Shown here: positions 1-10,515 of the stretch, piece by piece
Numbering within the stretch: the first letter of the stretch is position 1
Layout: the number at the start of each line of letters is the position of its first letter
Made by a program: the position numbers and the translations under genes
The notes under the pieces: generated by a model
What the model saw: the letters and a program-made list of their open reading frames with translations, nothing else
The model's database searches: none
What the model was told of the DNA's origin: nothing
Source: Castor canadensis
Lineage: Eukaryota > Chordata > Mammalia > Rodentia > Castoridae
Reading direction: 5' to 3'
Assembly (NCBI RefSeq): GCF_047511655.1
Contig: NC_133392.1
Span: forward strand, 162,430,542-162,494,541
DNA length: 64,000 nucleotides

Positions 1-379
1 GTAGGAGGGGCCAGAAGATGGGCAAGTTGTTGGGGTCATGGAGACAGAGCTTGGGTGGCCTTCAGAATCTGCACAGAATTTCTACCTAGTGGTAGCCTGA
101 GGCTACAGGAGTGGGGCAGCACTTCGAGGCTGGTGCTGTTCCCAGGGATCCAGAATGTAAACCCAGAGCAGTGAGAGCCCACCAGGACTGGCGGCCCCAT
201 GCTGCACACTTCTGAGAAAAACGAAGCCTGAGGACGTGGGCTCCAGGGTACCACCCTGGCCACCCGTCCATTTCCCACCAGGAGCTCCTGAGAATAGGAT
301 CCAGGCCCAGTCGGTCTGTGCAGAGCCGAGCAGAGGGGGACATGTTGTAGTCTTACGAAGTCTCCAAAAAATTCCCACA
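1..379. other. Unassigned sequence next to an LTR fragment
   Basis: No gene or repeat recognised. Overlapping minus-strand frames of 85-127 codons show no known motif. It could be the internal side of the adjoining LTR element. Confidence 0.3.
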
Positions 380-600
380 TTCTTTCTGCTCCACACGGGA
401 GCATCCAGGCAGGACACACGGGCGTAGTGAAGGAGGTGACAGAGTTTATTGAAAGTTTCGGGAAAAGTTCAAACAGCCATGATGGCCCAGGTATGAGGCA
501 GAAGCAGAGAGGGAGAGGAACAAGAAAAAAATAATAAAATAAAGCCCTCTTCCCCTTTCCAGGCGCCTTTAAAACCTGCTGCTAACCTATGGGAGGGGAA
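380..600 (-). mobile_element. LTR fragment, minus orientation
   Basis: On the minus strand it shows TTTTAAAGGCGCCTGG (TATA-like), CTCATACCTGG, an AATAAA near 450 and CCTGCCTGGATGC. The same ordered motifs occur on the + strand at 3,727-3,905, so these are related LTRs. Confidence 0.6.
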
Positions 601-752
601 AACCGGTGATTCCTGCCCAAAAGAGAGGAGGGAGGGGTCTGAGTGGCTCCTGGGCCCGGGTGTGGCAGCTCGAGTCACCCCCACCCCATGAATAATCTGC
701 ACATATTTGAAAACAAGGCTGAACGTGAAGAATGCTCAACCTGAAACACAAA

Positions 753-947
753 TTTTATTTTTTCCCAGTACTGGGGTTTGAACTCAGGGCCTACACCTTG
801 GGCCACTCCACCAGCCCTTTTTTGTGAAGGGTGTTTTTGAGGTAGTCTTGGGAACTATTTCCCTGGGCTGGCTTCAGACTGTAATCTTCCTTATCTCTGC
901 CTCCTGAGTAGCTGGGATTACAGGTGTGAGCCACAGTGCCCAGCCTG
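753..947 (-). mobile_element. Composite ID/B1-like SINE
   Basis: Minus-strand copy: T-rich start, TACTGGGGTTTGAACTCAGG, then CTGGGATTACAGGTGTGAGCC. Belongs to the variant lacking the CTAGGCAGGCGCTCT segment (reads CTACACCTTGGGCCACTCC). Confidence 0.85.
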
Positions 948-965
948 AAATACAATATTAACTCA

Positions 966-1085
966 TATTTTTTTAATTATTATTGTTGTACTGGGGGTAC
1001 CAAGTACATTTACCAACGTTACACAGACATCGTAGTTGAATTCTCATCCTCTCCGTCATTCTTTGTCTGCCCTCCCCCGCAAAGT
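966..1085 (-). mobile_element. L1 fragment
   Basis: Contains TGTACTGGGGGTACCAAGTA and AGTTGAATTCTCATCCTCTCC, a pattern I know from mammalian L1 3' ends. Confidence 0.5.
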
Positions 1086-1780
1086 CATATGTTTTAAGAG
1101 TTCTGAACTTCTCCTGTTTTAGCCTGCCTCAGACACACCACAAACTCCCAGAGACACAAAGACACAAACCCACCCCAGAGCCAGACACCTATGAGACAGA
1201 GAGACCCCTGGAAACCTCCATTATGACCTCCCTGTGACCTTAAAGATCGAAAAGAAGAAAAAACAGAGCCAGCAGTCTTGGCAATGTCAGCACCTGCCCT
1301 GCCACCCTCGGAACAAGACCTGGCTCTTCGGGGGCCCCTGTCCCAGCTGTCCTGCTATCCTCACTGTCCCTCTCTAAAACTTCGGCTCCTCTGGGCCCCT
1401 TGGAGCCCAGACTGAGACCGAACCTGGTGACGGGACAGGACCAGGAGCTGAGTATGGGGACAGAACCTTGACCCTGAGTAGGCTGTGGGGGCCACCTGTC
1501 CCGTGGAGCCTGGTTTGAGGGCAGCAGGCACCAGCACGATGTGAAGGGGGCGGGCCTGGGGGCAGCTCCGGCACCCAGGGCGGTGGCCTGAGTACGAATT
1601 TTCTGATTCCATGTGCATTGTCCGAGCACACAGCCTTTGCGAAAGTCATGAACTCTGAGCACCAAGTGCAAGAAAGTACAATCCTACAAACTGGCTTGTT
1701 TTCCTCTCTTTTCTTTTTGAGTCAAACTTCGGGAAGAGGAGATAGAGGTTGAACACAGAGAGCTATGCAATCCCACTATG
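1080..1780. other. Intergenic sequence without recognisable genes
   Basis: Moderately GC-rich unique DNA. A 143-codon minus-strand frame at 1240-1671 has no recognisable domain. Confidence 0.3.
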
Positions 1781-1885
1781 ACTTTTTTTTCTTTTTCTTT
1801 TTCTTTTTTTTTGCAGTCCTGGGGTTTGAACTCAGGGCTTCACACTTGTTAGGCAGGCGCTCTGCCATTCACCACTGATCTTCGT
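1781..1885 (-). mobile_element. ID-like SINE monomer
   Basis: T-rich tail then GGGGTTTGAACTCAGGGCTT and GTTAGGCAGGCGCTCTGCC. Confidence 0.75.
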
Positions 1886-2358
1886 GGTATGGAAAACGTT
1901 CATAGAATCTGTTACTGGAAAAATAGCTCTGGTGAATATCGTGCATCCAGCAGCAGAACTCAGGCAAAAGTAGTTTGTTAAGAAAGGAGCGTTCTTTCGA
2001 CAGAGACTGCAAGCGGGTTGCCTCAAGGGAAAGAATGACAGGTCAGCTTTTAACCTTGGAATATTTACTGAGAAACTCTTACCTTTGGGTCCTTTTGGCC
2101 CGTGGGATGACTTCCTGGGTTTGGGTCACTGTCTTGTTAAGTAAGAGACATACTGACTAATCTTCTAGTTAGAGATTTTCTGTTTGAAATTCCTAACCTT
2201 TGCTCTGTTAGTCTGAGTCTCTATTTTGTTAAATTTACCTAAGTAAACTCCCAGTGCCAGGTCTAGCTGATGTTTGGTGTGCGGATTAATTTCTCTTGGG
2301 TAGAGTGAATTAAACTTCAAATCATCCTGTGATAACCCTGGGTTCTGGCTACCTGATT

Positions 2359-2570
2359 TTTTTTTTTAGGCACTGGGATTTGAACTCAGGGCCCTGGGCT
2401 TGCAAGGTAGACCTCTACCATTTGAGTCACTCCAACAGCCCTTTTTTTGTGAAGGTTTTTTTGAGATAGGGTTTCAAGGACTATTTTCCCGGGCTGGCTT
2501 CAATCCTCCTCATTTCTACCTCCTGAGCAGCTGGGATTACAGGCGTGAGCCACCGGGGCACCTGGTTACA
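2359..2570 (-). mobile_element. Composite ID/B1-like SINE
   Basis: T-run, GGGATTTGAACTCAGG, then CAGCTGGGATTACAGGCGTG. Full dimer. Confidence 0.85.
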
Positions 2571-2727
2571 ATGATTTTTTCCTTTCTTCTTCATGTGGCC
2601 ACCACTTAAAAAAAATGTGTAACTACTACCTACACAATCCACACAAAACACTACCAGAAAAATTGTCAAATGACAGAAACTGATTGTTCAAGGGAAGAAT
2701 ATAAATAGCCGATAAGTGATAAATGAG

Positions 2728-2946
2728 TTGGTTGCTAGTGGCTCACACCTGTAGTTCTAGCTACTCAGGAGGCAGAGATCAGGAGGATCCTGGTTCAAAG
2801 CCAGCCCAAGCAGTTTGTGAGATTCTATCTTGAAAATAACCAACACAAAACAGGGTTGGTGGAGTAGCTCAAGTGGTAGAGCGCCTGCCCAGCAAGCATG
2901 AAGTCCTGAGTTCAAACCCCAGTACCACAAAAAAAAAAAAAAAAAG
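2728..2946 (+). mobile_element. Composite B1/ID-like SINE
   Basis: GTGGCTCACACCTGTAG, GGAGGCAGAGATCAGGAGG, then GGTAGAGCGCCTGCCCAGCA, CAAACCCCAGTACC and an A-tail. Confidence 0.9.
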
Positions 2947-3107
2947 ACTCCCACTCTGGTCAAATTAGCAGAGGCTTAAAGTCAATTAATCCTTCAACTG
3001 AGAAGAGAGGACCCTGGCCAGACAATTCTCTTTCACCACCAAACTCCACTTGGAATCCTGACAAAGGTCAAAGACTGAAGACTAAACTCCCAACAAATCA
3101 GATAAGC

Positions 3108-3177
3108 ACACATGGTGGTTGCCTAGCAAGTGTGAGGTCCTGAGTTCAAACCCCAGTGCCGCCAAAAAAAAAAAAAC
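3108..3177 (+). mobile_element. Truncated ID-like SINE
   Basis: GCCTAGCAAGTGTGAGGTCC, GTTCAAACCCCAGTGCC and A-tail. Confidence 0.75.
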
Positions 3178-3726
3178 CAACCTCATTTCAGAGAAACACA
3201 CAGACCAGTTGTCATGGTATCCCTCAGTGGGGAAGTGACTCATGGTGCCTCCCCGAGTAGCCACTGGAAAAGTGTCAACCTGCAGGAGGTGCTATCACCT
3301 GTGCTGTGGGCAGCACTGACAGGGACCAGAGAGAAGCCCAGGTAGACATAAATGATGACCACAGGAGGAAGAAATCACAAGGTCTCAGACAGAAAACATT
3401 GCAATTAAATCTCCCTAGTCCACCAAGGTCATGGGATTGTCACAAGATGGTTTTGGGTCCCTCACCCACCTAAAGGTTAATGAAAGGCTTTATTCAAACA
3501 CAACAGATCTTCAACTTAACAAAAGGCTCAGGCCCTAAAACAGACTGTAGAAGTCAGGTGGACTCCATAATCCTTTATACCTCGTAAAGCTGTAAACCTC
3601 TCCTGGCCTCAGTTACCCCGTGGCTTACTGGTAACCTCAGCTGGACCTGAGGCAGGTCCACACAGGGAGAGACTGGGACTCTTATGATTTATTTTTATTT
3701 TTATTTTATTTTATTTGGGGGGGGGT

Positions 3727-3905
3727 ACACTGGTTTTAAAAGCACCTGGATACAGGAAGAGCTCGCTCTCTTCCTCTCTGCCTCATACCTGGCCCATCAT
3801 GGTCTTTTGTAACCTTTTTCCCTAATGGTTGAAAGACTTTTCACCCTTGCTAACTCTACACCTCCTGCCTGGATGCGTCCATGTCGGTCATAAGACTCTG
3901 GACTT
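3727..3905 (+). mobile_element. LTR fragment, + orientation, related to 380-600
   Basis: Shares TTTTAAAAGCACCTGG, CTCTCTGCCTCATACCTGG, CATCATGG and CCTGCCTGGATGC in the same order with the minus-strand copy; the rest is diverged. Preceded by a G-run (3717-3726). Confidence 0.6.
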
Positions 3906-4035
3906 CCCGTTTATCAGTTGTTACAACAGGATTACACATGGGAATTTTTTACGGGCCATCTCAATAACTTCTCAAATGCAAAGGTTAAGATTGTCATTCT
4001 CACCCTATACATGACCAGGTTTCAGCCTATTGAGT

Positions 4036-4157
4036 TTTTTTTTTTCCTTTTTTGTGGAACTACGGTTTGAACTCAGTGCTTTGAGCTTGCAAAGCGGGCA
4101 CTCTACAGCTGGAGCCACACTTCTAGTTCATTTTTGGTCTGGTTATTTTGGAGATGG
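4036..4157 (-). mobile_element. Second-type composite SINE, cut by the ERV LTR
   Basis: GCAAAGCGGGCACTCTA, CACTTCTAGTTCATTTT and GGTTATTTTGGAGATGG, then the LTR. Compare the intact copy at 38,085-38,315. Confidence 0.75.
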
Positions 4158-4550
4158 TGTTGGAATTAAAGACCCTCCGGTGCCGAAAACAGACACACAG
4201 AGACAGAAAATCTTGATCGACAGGGTGCAAGCATGTGCTCACTCCAGCTAAGCAACATGCAAGCACAAAATGGCTGACAGTGGCTCTCCTTACATCCCTG
4301 ACTCAGTCGTACCCGTTCCTCACATGGGATTTGTCCAGGTCAGAGGTTCACAGTCTCCCTCGACTGGCTAAAAGGCTTGGGGGATGGGTTAGGGCATGCA
4401 GTCTGGCAGGCAATGGAGTTGTACAGGAATCCAGAAGAAGAGGCAAGGACCCTTTAAACATGCAAGTCACCTGAGATGGCAACCTGAGGAATTTTTAAGT
4501 AGTCTAAGAGGGTAACAAATACTTTGATAGAAAAGATCGTTTTTCTTGTA
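4158..4550 (-). mobile_element. 3' LTR of a minus-strand class I ERV (393 bp)
   Basis: On the minus strand it follows a polypurine tract (AAAAGAGGGGGGAAA, 4551-4565) and the env tail. It is an almost perfect inverted copy of the LTR at 11,231-11,643, apart from a roughly 20-bp gap and a handful of single changes. The outer end is TG on the + strand and the inner terminus has mutated to TA. Outside it, ATGG (CCAT on the minus strand) belongs to an interrupted SINE. Confidence 0.85.
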
Positions 4551-5009
4551 TTTCCCCCCTCTTTTAATTTAAATTCTTTTCTTCAAACTCATTTAGCAGC
4601 CATCAGCTCTCATGTTCTGCATTTCTAATGGGAACAAGTTATTTTGGTAGGGCAGGGTGACTGTTTGGGGAGGGCTGTCTCAATTAACTGCTGTATTAGT
4701 CCTCAGACACAAGGAATTACGCAGAATCCTACTAAAATTAAAACTCCAGCCACTACAATCAAGGAGGTTAAGATTGAGGTCATCCAGCCCTTCCATCTTC
4801 CAAACCAATTTTCCATTAAGTCAGTGAAGGGATCATTTATATCAGGGGCTGTATTATTTGATATATATGTGTAACATGAAACTCCAATCGTTATGTAAAC
4901 TCCTCCCTTTTTGTCTGATGCTAACCTGTTCTCCCAAGCATCTGGCTAGTTGGTCCCAATTGCTCTGCTATATTCCTTTGATGGCATGCCTGGTATAGTT
5001 GGTTATAAT

Positions 5010-5372
5010 TGTTGTGAGAATAAGACTCAAACCCAGGTGGTTGGAGGAAAGGAAGATTTATTACACTAGCAGGCCGGCACCCTGGATCTCTCCAAAAATG
5101 TCACCAGCCCCACAGCTCAGGGCTTTGGGGTTTTTATGCCTCAGAATGTGGAAGCAAGCAATCGGGGAGAACAAAAGCAGACGTGGCAGTGAGCCTCTCT
5201 CTAGGAGGTTACAACATATCTCACTAGCACAAGTGACAACTTATCTCACTAGCACAAGTGACAACATATCTCACTAGCACAAGGTTACAGCACACCACAC
5301 TAGCACATCTGTGAAACCACCCGGCCTGGGGAGGGAGCTTGCCTTCAGATCTTTCCCTGGGTTTCTTTATCA
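5010..5372 (-). mobile_element. LTR inserted into the ERV env (363 bp)
   Basis: A TG...CA element flanked by a perfect 4-bp duplication TAAT (5006-5009 and 5373-5376). On the minus strand it has a TATA-like GCATAAAAAC and an AATAAA poly(A) signal in the expected order. Env TM sequence continues on both sides, so it is a later insertion and now a solo LTR. It differs from the host provirus LTR. Confidence 0.87.
5211..5310. repeat. 25-bp tandem repeats in the LTR U3 (three good copies plus one degenerate)
   Basis: Units start at 5211, 5236 and 5261 (core ATCTCACTAGCACAAG) and a fourth, diverged unit follows at 5286. Position within U3 suggests an enhancer-type repeat, as in many gammaretroviral LTRs. 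Confidence 0.85.
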
Positions 5373-6507
5373 TAATAAATATAATTAACCCAGTCGACAT
5401 TTTTGTTTATAGTGGACCACCTGAAGAGTGCTGATTCAAATCCTGCTTCAATTTGATTTCTGGCTTTGAATTCGTTTGGCACCCTCTAGGAACCCCAATG
5501 GCATCAATGTAAATGTGGGGATCAAGGGAGCTTCGCGGTTGGCTGCAGTGTCTGTGTCTATGTCTCTCCTTTTTCTAGGTGTTGTGGCACAGACCGGGGA
5601 TCTAAATGCTAGGATGAAAGGGATTGTCAACTGCACCAAAGCACAGGTGCCTGCCCAGTTACTTGGGAGAGTCTCACGTAAAGGTCCTCCGCAGAACCAC
5701 CAGACATCGGCTCTGCCCACCGCGAGTGTGGACTGGTTTGTGAGGCTGTTGAAGGACTGGCTTTCACTGTATCTTGTCAGGTTCCCCACATTTGTGAATT
5801 GTCCCCCTGTCTGGTGAGACATGGGGCCTAATAGTCCTCAGGGGCTGGCCCACAGGACCTCTGACCTCTGGGAACAGTAGTGACAGTGTCTGGCAGGATT
5901 CATTACCCCAAGTCTTGGCACCCTAAAACAGAGCCAACATGCAGCACATTCCATCTGGGTCCGAGGACCATCCTAATAAAAACGGGACCACCTGAGACTC
6001 TGGTCTCCCAGTAGTACAAGCATAGCAATTGCTCTATTTAATGTGCGGACAGCATTTTATCCATTCCATCCCAGCATTTGTATCCCTGTACCCAATTTCA
6101 ATGCCACAGCTTGTCTTAGGTCCTTGACTTCTACTACAGCTACCTGAGTTCGACTGTTGTACAAACATGGAGGTAATGTTGGAGTGGAGGTAGAACTGGT
6201 GTCACCTGGGAGGGGTTGGGAGCTACATGGAGCTCAAAGGCACCTAACAGCTCTGTCCCCGAGACATCTGCCCCAACCCATATCTATGAAATATAGATGG
6301 TTCTCATGCCATACTCCAAGGGCTTTCTGTGACTAATCTAAGTGGGTTCCATTGTTTAGCTTTACAAGTAGGAGAGGGGTGTGTCTGAAACAGCTGTAAT
6401 TTCAACTGTAGTCTGTTAAAAGACTGTTGATTGTTCTGGACGGTGGAAATTGGAGTCTTACCAGTGTCTCAGGGTCCTTAGGATTGTCATAAAGGGGAGA
6501 AGTGTAT

Positions 6508-6776
6508 TCTTTTTTTTTTATGTATTTTATTTATTTATTTATTATTCATATGTGCCTACAAGGCTTGGGTCATTTCTCCCCCCTGCCCCCACGCCCTCCC
6601 TTACCACCCACTCCGCCCCCTCCCTCTCCCCCCTACCCCCTCAATACCCGGCAGAAACTATTTTGCCCTTATTTCTAATTTTGTTGTAGAGAGAGCATAA
6701 GCGATAATAGGAAGGAACCCTTGTTTGTGTGTGCTGGTTGAGATAAGGATAAGCTACACAGGGAGTTGACTCACAT
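6508..6776 (-). mobile_element. 5'-truncated L1 3'-end insertion inside ERV env
   Basis: Begins (on +) with a T-run (the A-tail of a minus-strand element), then a long C/T-rich block that is G-rich on the minus strand, as in rodent L1 3' UTRs. Flanked by a 16-bp target-site duplication GAGAAGTGTATTCTTT (6497-6512 and 6777-6792). Confidence 0.85.
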
Positions 6777-7040
6777 GAGAAGTGTATTCTTTATACCCAG
6801 TGTTTCACCCCACGTCCGTCCACTCTGGACGATACCAGCTTCCCTGTGGGTTCTGGGATGGGGCATAAATAAAAGGAATATCCTTGGAGCTGGAGTTGGG
6901 ACATAAGGCCTCCACAAGGAAGGATCTGGCATGCATTGAATTCAACAGTTAAGGGAAAACTACTCTGAGTTACATTGATAATAAGCATATAATTTCCCAA
7001 ATGAAAGGGAAAGAATATTTTCACTATAGTCTTTTAAAAG

Positions 7041-8450
7041 TCACTTTGGTGTTGCCTGGATGTGAGCGCACAGCCCATTGTTCCTTCTGGTCAGGTGAGG
7101 CGCCATCTTTACCCGTGTGTGATGAGTCCATCCCTGCTCCGTGGTCTGGAAGTCTGTCTCCGTGGTCAGCAGGATCAGGAAGGGTCCTTCCCAAGCTGGC
7201 TCAAGCTTATTTTCTTTACAGGTCTTGACCAGCACGTGATCGCCAGGCTGGAGCAGATGAATGGGAAGGTCAAGTGGGGGAGCCTGTGCTAACAACCCCT
7301 TTTTCCTAAGAGAAAGTAAGGTAGAGGCAATCCAAGTATATAATTTTTGAGGAAAAGTCTGGTTTCAAAGGTAGGCACATCGGGAACGGAGCTAAGGTAA
7401 GGAAGACCATAAAACATTTCATAAGGGGAGAGGCCAATGTCCTTCTGAGGGGCCGTCCCTATCCTGAGTAGTGCTATGGGAAGGCATTTAATCCAAGGTA
7501 ATCTGTTCTCTAAGTCTAATTTATTGGGCTGATTTTTAAGAGTCTGATTTAGAGCAGACAATTCACAAGTCTGTGCTGACCAGTTGTTAGGGAGTCAGCC
7601 TGATTCTATTACAGTCAAGTCCTTCCCATTATGTCTTTTTCTCTCAATTACCAGACAAGATCTGCCCACAAAGAAATGGAACCCAGTCTGGAAAGGCGTT
7701 TCCCTGAGGTCCGGCTTTACTTTCATTTGGCATTCAGTAAAATCTCAACATCTGTGTGTGGGGGTCCTCCTTCCAGCCTCCCCTTTCAAGAAAGTGGCTG
7801 GGTTTGGGGATTCATCAATAGGAACAGTCAGGTCATCCTTTTCTAGCAAGACAGCCTCATACTTCAGGATCCTGGAATCCGTCAGGCATCTGCCCACTTC
7901 TGGTTTGAGACTGTCCTAACTTGATGGGGAGTGCTAATAAGTAGGTTCCCCCAAAGGTGATTTCTCTACTTTCTTCCCTTAGAAGGGCTATAGCCACTGA
8001 TGCCTGAATGCACTCAGGCCAACTTCAGGTGACAGGATCTAGGAATTTAGATAAGACCACACGCTGACATTGACCCCAATGTTTTTGGGTTAACACCCTG
8101 AGGGCAACTCCCTTATTTACATTCACAAGGAGGTGAAAAGTCTGTTCAAGAGAGGGCTAGCACCAGAGCTGTGATAAGGGCTTGTTTGTATTTTATTCCT
8201 TTTTACATGTAAACTGATTTCTAATTGGGTCATTAGATCTCTTCCAAACAGGTTGGCACCTGCCTCAGGGACTAGAGAAATTATATCTTAGTGGTCCTGT
8301 CTTGGAAATAAACATCTGTTTCTTGTAATATTTTAACTGGAACCGTTCTCCCTTTACCCCGGAAATTAGCATCCTCTCTCGGGAATAGATTGAACCGCTG
8401 GGCAGAAGACAGAGGGAGGATCTGGAAGCCTATGAGTCAATCAGGAAGGT
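7041..8450 (-). pseudogene. ERV pol remnant with large internal deletions
   Basis: Reading the minus strand downward: a protease end (motif LFGRDLMTQL near 8230-8270), an RT connection region with several stops (about 7650-8150), then the integrase C-terminal part (7041-7561, with TAPQKDIGLSPYE and an SH3-like LQPGDHVLVK stretch). The RT fingers/palm with the catalytic aspartates, most of RNase H and the integrase core are missing. It abuts env at about 7,020-7,041, the usual gammaretroviral arrangement. Non-functional. Confidence 0.85.
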
Positions 8451-8579
8451 GACAACTTCACATTGTGGTCCCCATTTCTAAATTTATCAAGGGCTCTGAG
8501 TGGGACCTGTCAAGGTAAATGAGCCCCTAGGCTCCTATTCTTCATCAAAGGGCATTAAGGGAACAGTTTCCTACACTGT

Positions 8580-9620
8580 CTTTCCCATTCTGGACATTCT
8601 TTAAGTGTCCAGTCTCACCACATTTAAAGCACTTATTTCCCCTTCTTCTTTGTTTCATCTTCTGACTTTCTGGTCTCTTATACCCCATGAGGGAGGCTGG
8701 GCTGGTTGAGGTCCAATAGGATATTGGTTTGCCCTTTCCCTATTAACCTGCTTCCAATAGGGTACTGATTTGACCTTTCCCTATTAATTGCTCGATTGTG
8801 GATAACATGATCTTTGGTTTTTGGTTTTGCTTTTCTTCCCCTCTCCTTACGTATACCTTTTGTGCCTCTCCTAATAATTCCTCTATGGATCTATTTTTGC
8901 AATTTTCTAGTTTTTGTAATTTCAAGCAGAAGCCTGAGGGGCTGGGAGTTGAAGGGGGTGGAGGTGAGAGTCAGAAGCCTGGAGGGTAGGTCTGGGGCCG
9001 GCTCTGGTGCCTGAGCTGGAGGAAGAGCAGACCAAAGGGGGGGTGGGGGGGCAGGGAGCAGAGTAAATCCCATTCAGAATGGGGTTTTGGGTTTTGGTTT
9101 TTTTTCTTCTTGAAGTGGAAACAGGAGTACAGGACTCTGTCACCAACAGAGGGCATATTCCATCTCCCGAGTGACTGAGCGCTTGTCGCTAACATGCTCA
9201 ATCAACAGTTGACAGACCCGGTCCTCATCAGACTCAAACTTTGGCCAAAAAAACCCAATCTTTAAGATCCGTTTAAAAACAAGAGTATTTAACCATTCTT
9301 TGTTTCTTTTTCCCTATAGTACGGGGGCTGTCATCCCAATATTTTAATATCTTCCCTAGGGGGCTCTCAGAGGGTATTTTATCCTGGCCTTTGTTTCCTG
9401 GCCCCCCTCTGTGTTGCCTTTATTTCCCGTTTCTCCCTTCCGGTTGACTGTGCTCTGTCTATCAGGAGCTCAACCGGGCCCCCCTTGCCCTGGAGGTTTC
9501 TTGCACTCTGATTCTTTTTTGCTTTGTCTGTCTCTGCCCACGTTCTTCCTGGGAGCTTGGGGCACCTCTTGGTAGCCTGCAGGTCAGTATAAGCTGCTGA
9601 CCTGGATCTAATTCCACCTT
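8580..9620 (-). pseudogene. ERV gag remnant
   Basis: On the minus strand: matrix-like sequence (about 9190-9400), a Pro-rich linker (about 8940-9110), the charged end of capsid (8743-8925) and a nucleocapsid with one zinc knuckle CFKCGETGH (about 8600-8630) whose final Cys is replaced by Val. Most of capsid is absent. Upstream (9620-9830) is non-coding leader-like sequence. Stops and frameshifts throughout. Confidence 0.75.
8713..8794. repeat. 41-bp tandem duplication in the ERV gag remnant
   Basis: Copies at 8713-8753 and 8754-8794 share CCAATAGG, a TTTG(C/A)CCTTTCCCTATTAA core and differ at a few sites. Confidence 0.85.
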
Positions 9621-10075
9621 AAACAGTATGATGTCGCCTCAGAACCGCGGATCACGACTTCGCTTTCCCTGCGTGTCACCTGACACACACATCTCAGTCA
9701 CACATCACACAGCTTCCAGTATCCTGACCACCAAGACATTACTTGGTCACCCCTGTGATGTTTCTTGTTCAGCTGGGGGTCCTTCCCAGGAAGGGAAGGC
9801 ACTGAGACTCTCTTGACATTTCAAAATCATTAAAATACGCCATCCCACATGAAATGTAAGCAGTTCAGGGTGTTATAAATTTGTTTTTGACCCATAATCA
9901 GCTGTTAGCAGTTGTTGGAGAGTTTTAGATATTCCTCAGCTCTTGGGTACATAGGGCGCTGCCTCAGGTGCCACAAAAGAACCATGATGAGTAAGAACAT
10001 AGTAAAGTGACTTACTAGGAAGGCAGAACTAGACCTCCAGGGTGAGGAGGACAATTTAGGTAACGATTGACTTTG
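9620..10075 (-). other. ERV leader-like and unassigned sequence; expected 5' LTR not found
   Basis: The part up to about 9,830 (minus strand) precedes gag and includes a short hairpin, GACCAAG/CTTGGTC. From 9,830 to 10,075 I see neither a coding frame nor an LTR matching 4,158-4,550. Confidence 0.45.
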
Positions 10076-10176
10076 AGGCTGGGGGTGTGGCTTAAGTTGT
10101 AGAGCTTTTGCCTAGCAAGCTCAAAGCCTTGAGATTAAAACCAAAACCCCTCCACCAAAAAAAAAAAAAAAAAAAA
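10076..10176 (+). mobile_element. ID-like SINE monomer
   Basis: GGGGGTGTGGCTTAAGTTG, GCCTAGCAAGCTCAAAGCC and a 20-A tail; imperfect target duplication TGACTTTGAG / TGACATTGAG. Confidence 0.8.
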
Positions 10177-10189
10177 GTGACATTGAGGA

Positions 10190-10515
10190 ACTTGTGGGGA
10201 CATGGGGTTTTATCTGTTAGGTCCCTGGCATTCTTGGGACAGACAGAAGGTCCCGAGGCTAGCACCCAAACAAAACTCAGGAACTTCCAGTTACTCAACT
10301 AGCCAGTATAGTCGACCTGTTCTATTTTCTGGTGATCGCAGATGATCGGAGACCAGAGACTCTCTCCCTCCCCCATGGCTTGGCCCCTCCTATAAAGCCC
10401 ACTACCCATTTCAGACAAGCTGCTGCTCCCTGACCTGAGGGTCAGCCCAGCAGTCTGTAATAAATCTTTCTTTTCCACATGTGGTGTGACCTTTATCTGG
10501 CAGTTCCTTATATTT
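10190..10515 (+). mobile_element. Probable LTR, + orientation
   Basis: Has promoter-like layout: CTCTCCCTCCCCC, TATAAA-type CCTATAAAGCC at 10389-10399, then 65 nt later AATAAATC (10459) and a U5-like tail. Exact ends and target duplication were not resolved. Confidence 0.55.

Larger units (their letters stand above)
4580..7024 (-). pseudogene. ERV env remnant (SU and TM), interrupted
   Basis: Minus-strand fragments read as a retroviral envelope: an N-terminal SU piece (about 6800-7020, with a CGG motif), a C-terminal SU piece ending in a basic RKRR-like cleavage motif (5448-5822), and TM pieces on both sides of an inserted LTR, with a hydrophobic membrane anchor near 4705-4790. Breaks: an L1 insertion (6508-6776), an LTR insertion (5010-5372), stop codons and frameshifts, and a TM disulfide motif in which the first Cys is gone. 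Style is that of class I (gamma-like) ERVs, similar to HERV-I-type env; finer placement was not attempted. Confidence 0.82.

Noticed and set aside
2871-2928. tRNA-like sequence (GGTAGAGCGCCTGCC...GTTCAAACCCC) here and in dozens of places
   Set aside because: It is the tRNA-Ala/ID-derived half of SINEs, with A-tails and no tRNA 3' half in proper fold; not tRNA genes.
5211-5310. Regular 25-bp repeats that could suggest a CRISPR-like array
   Set aside because: No spacers; units are directly adjacent within a retroviral LTR in a mammalian genome.
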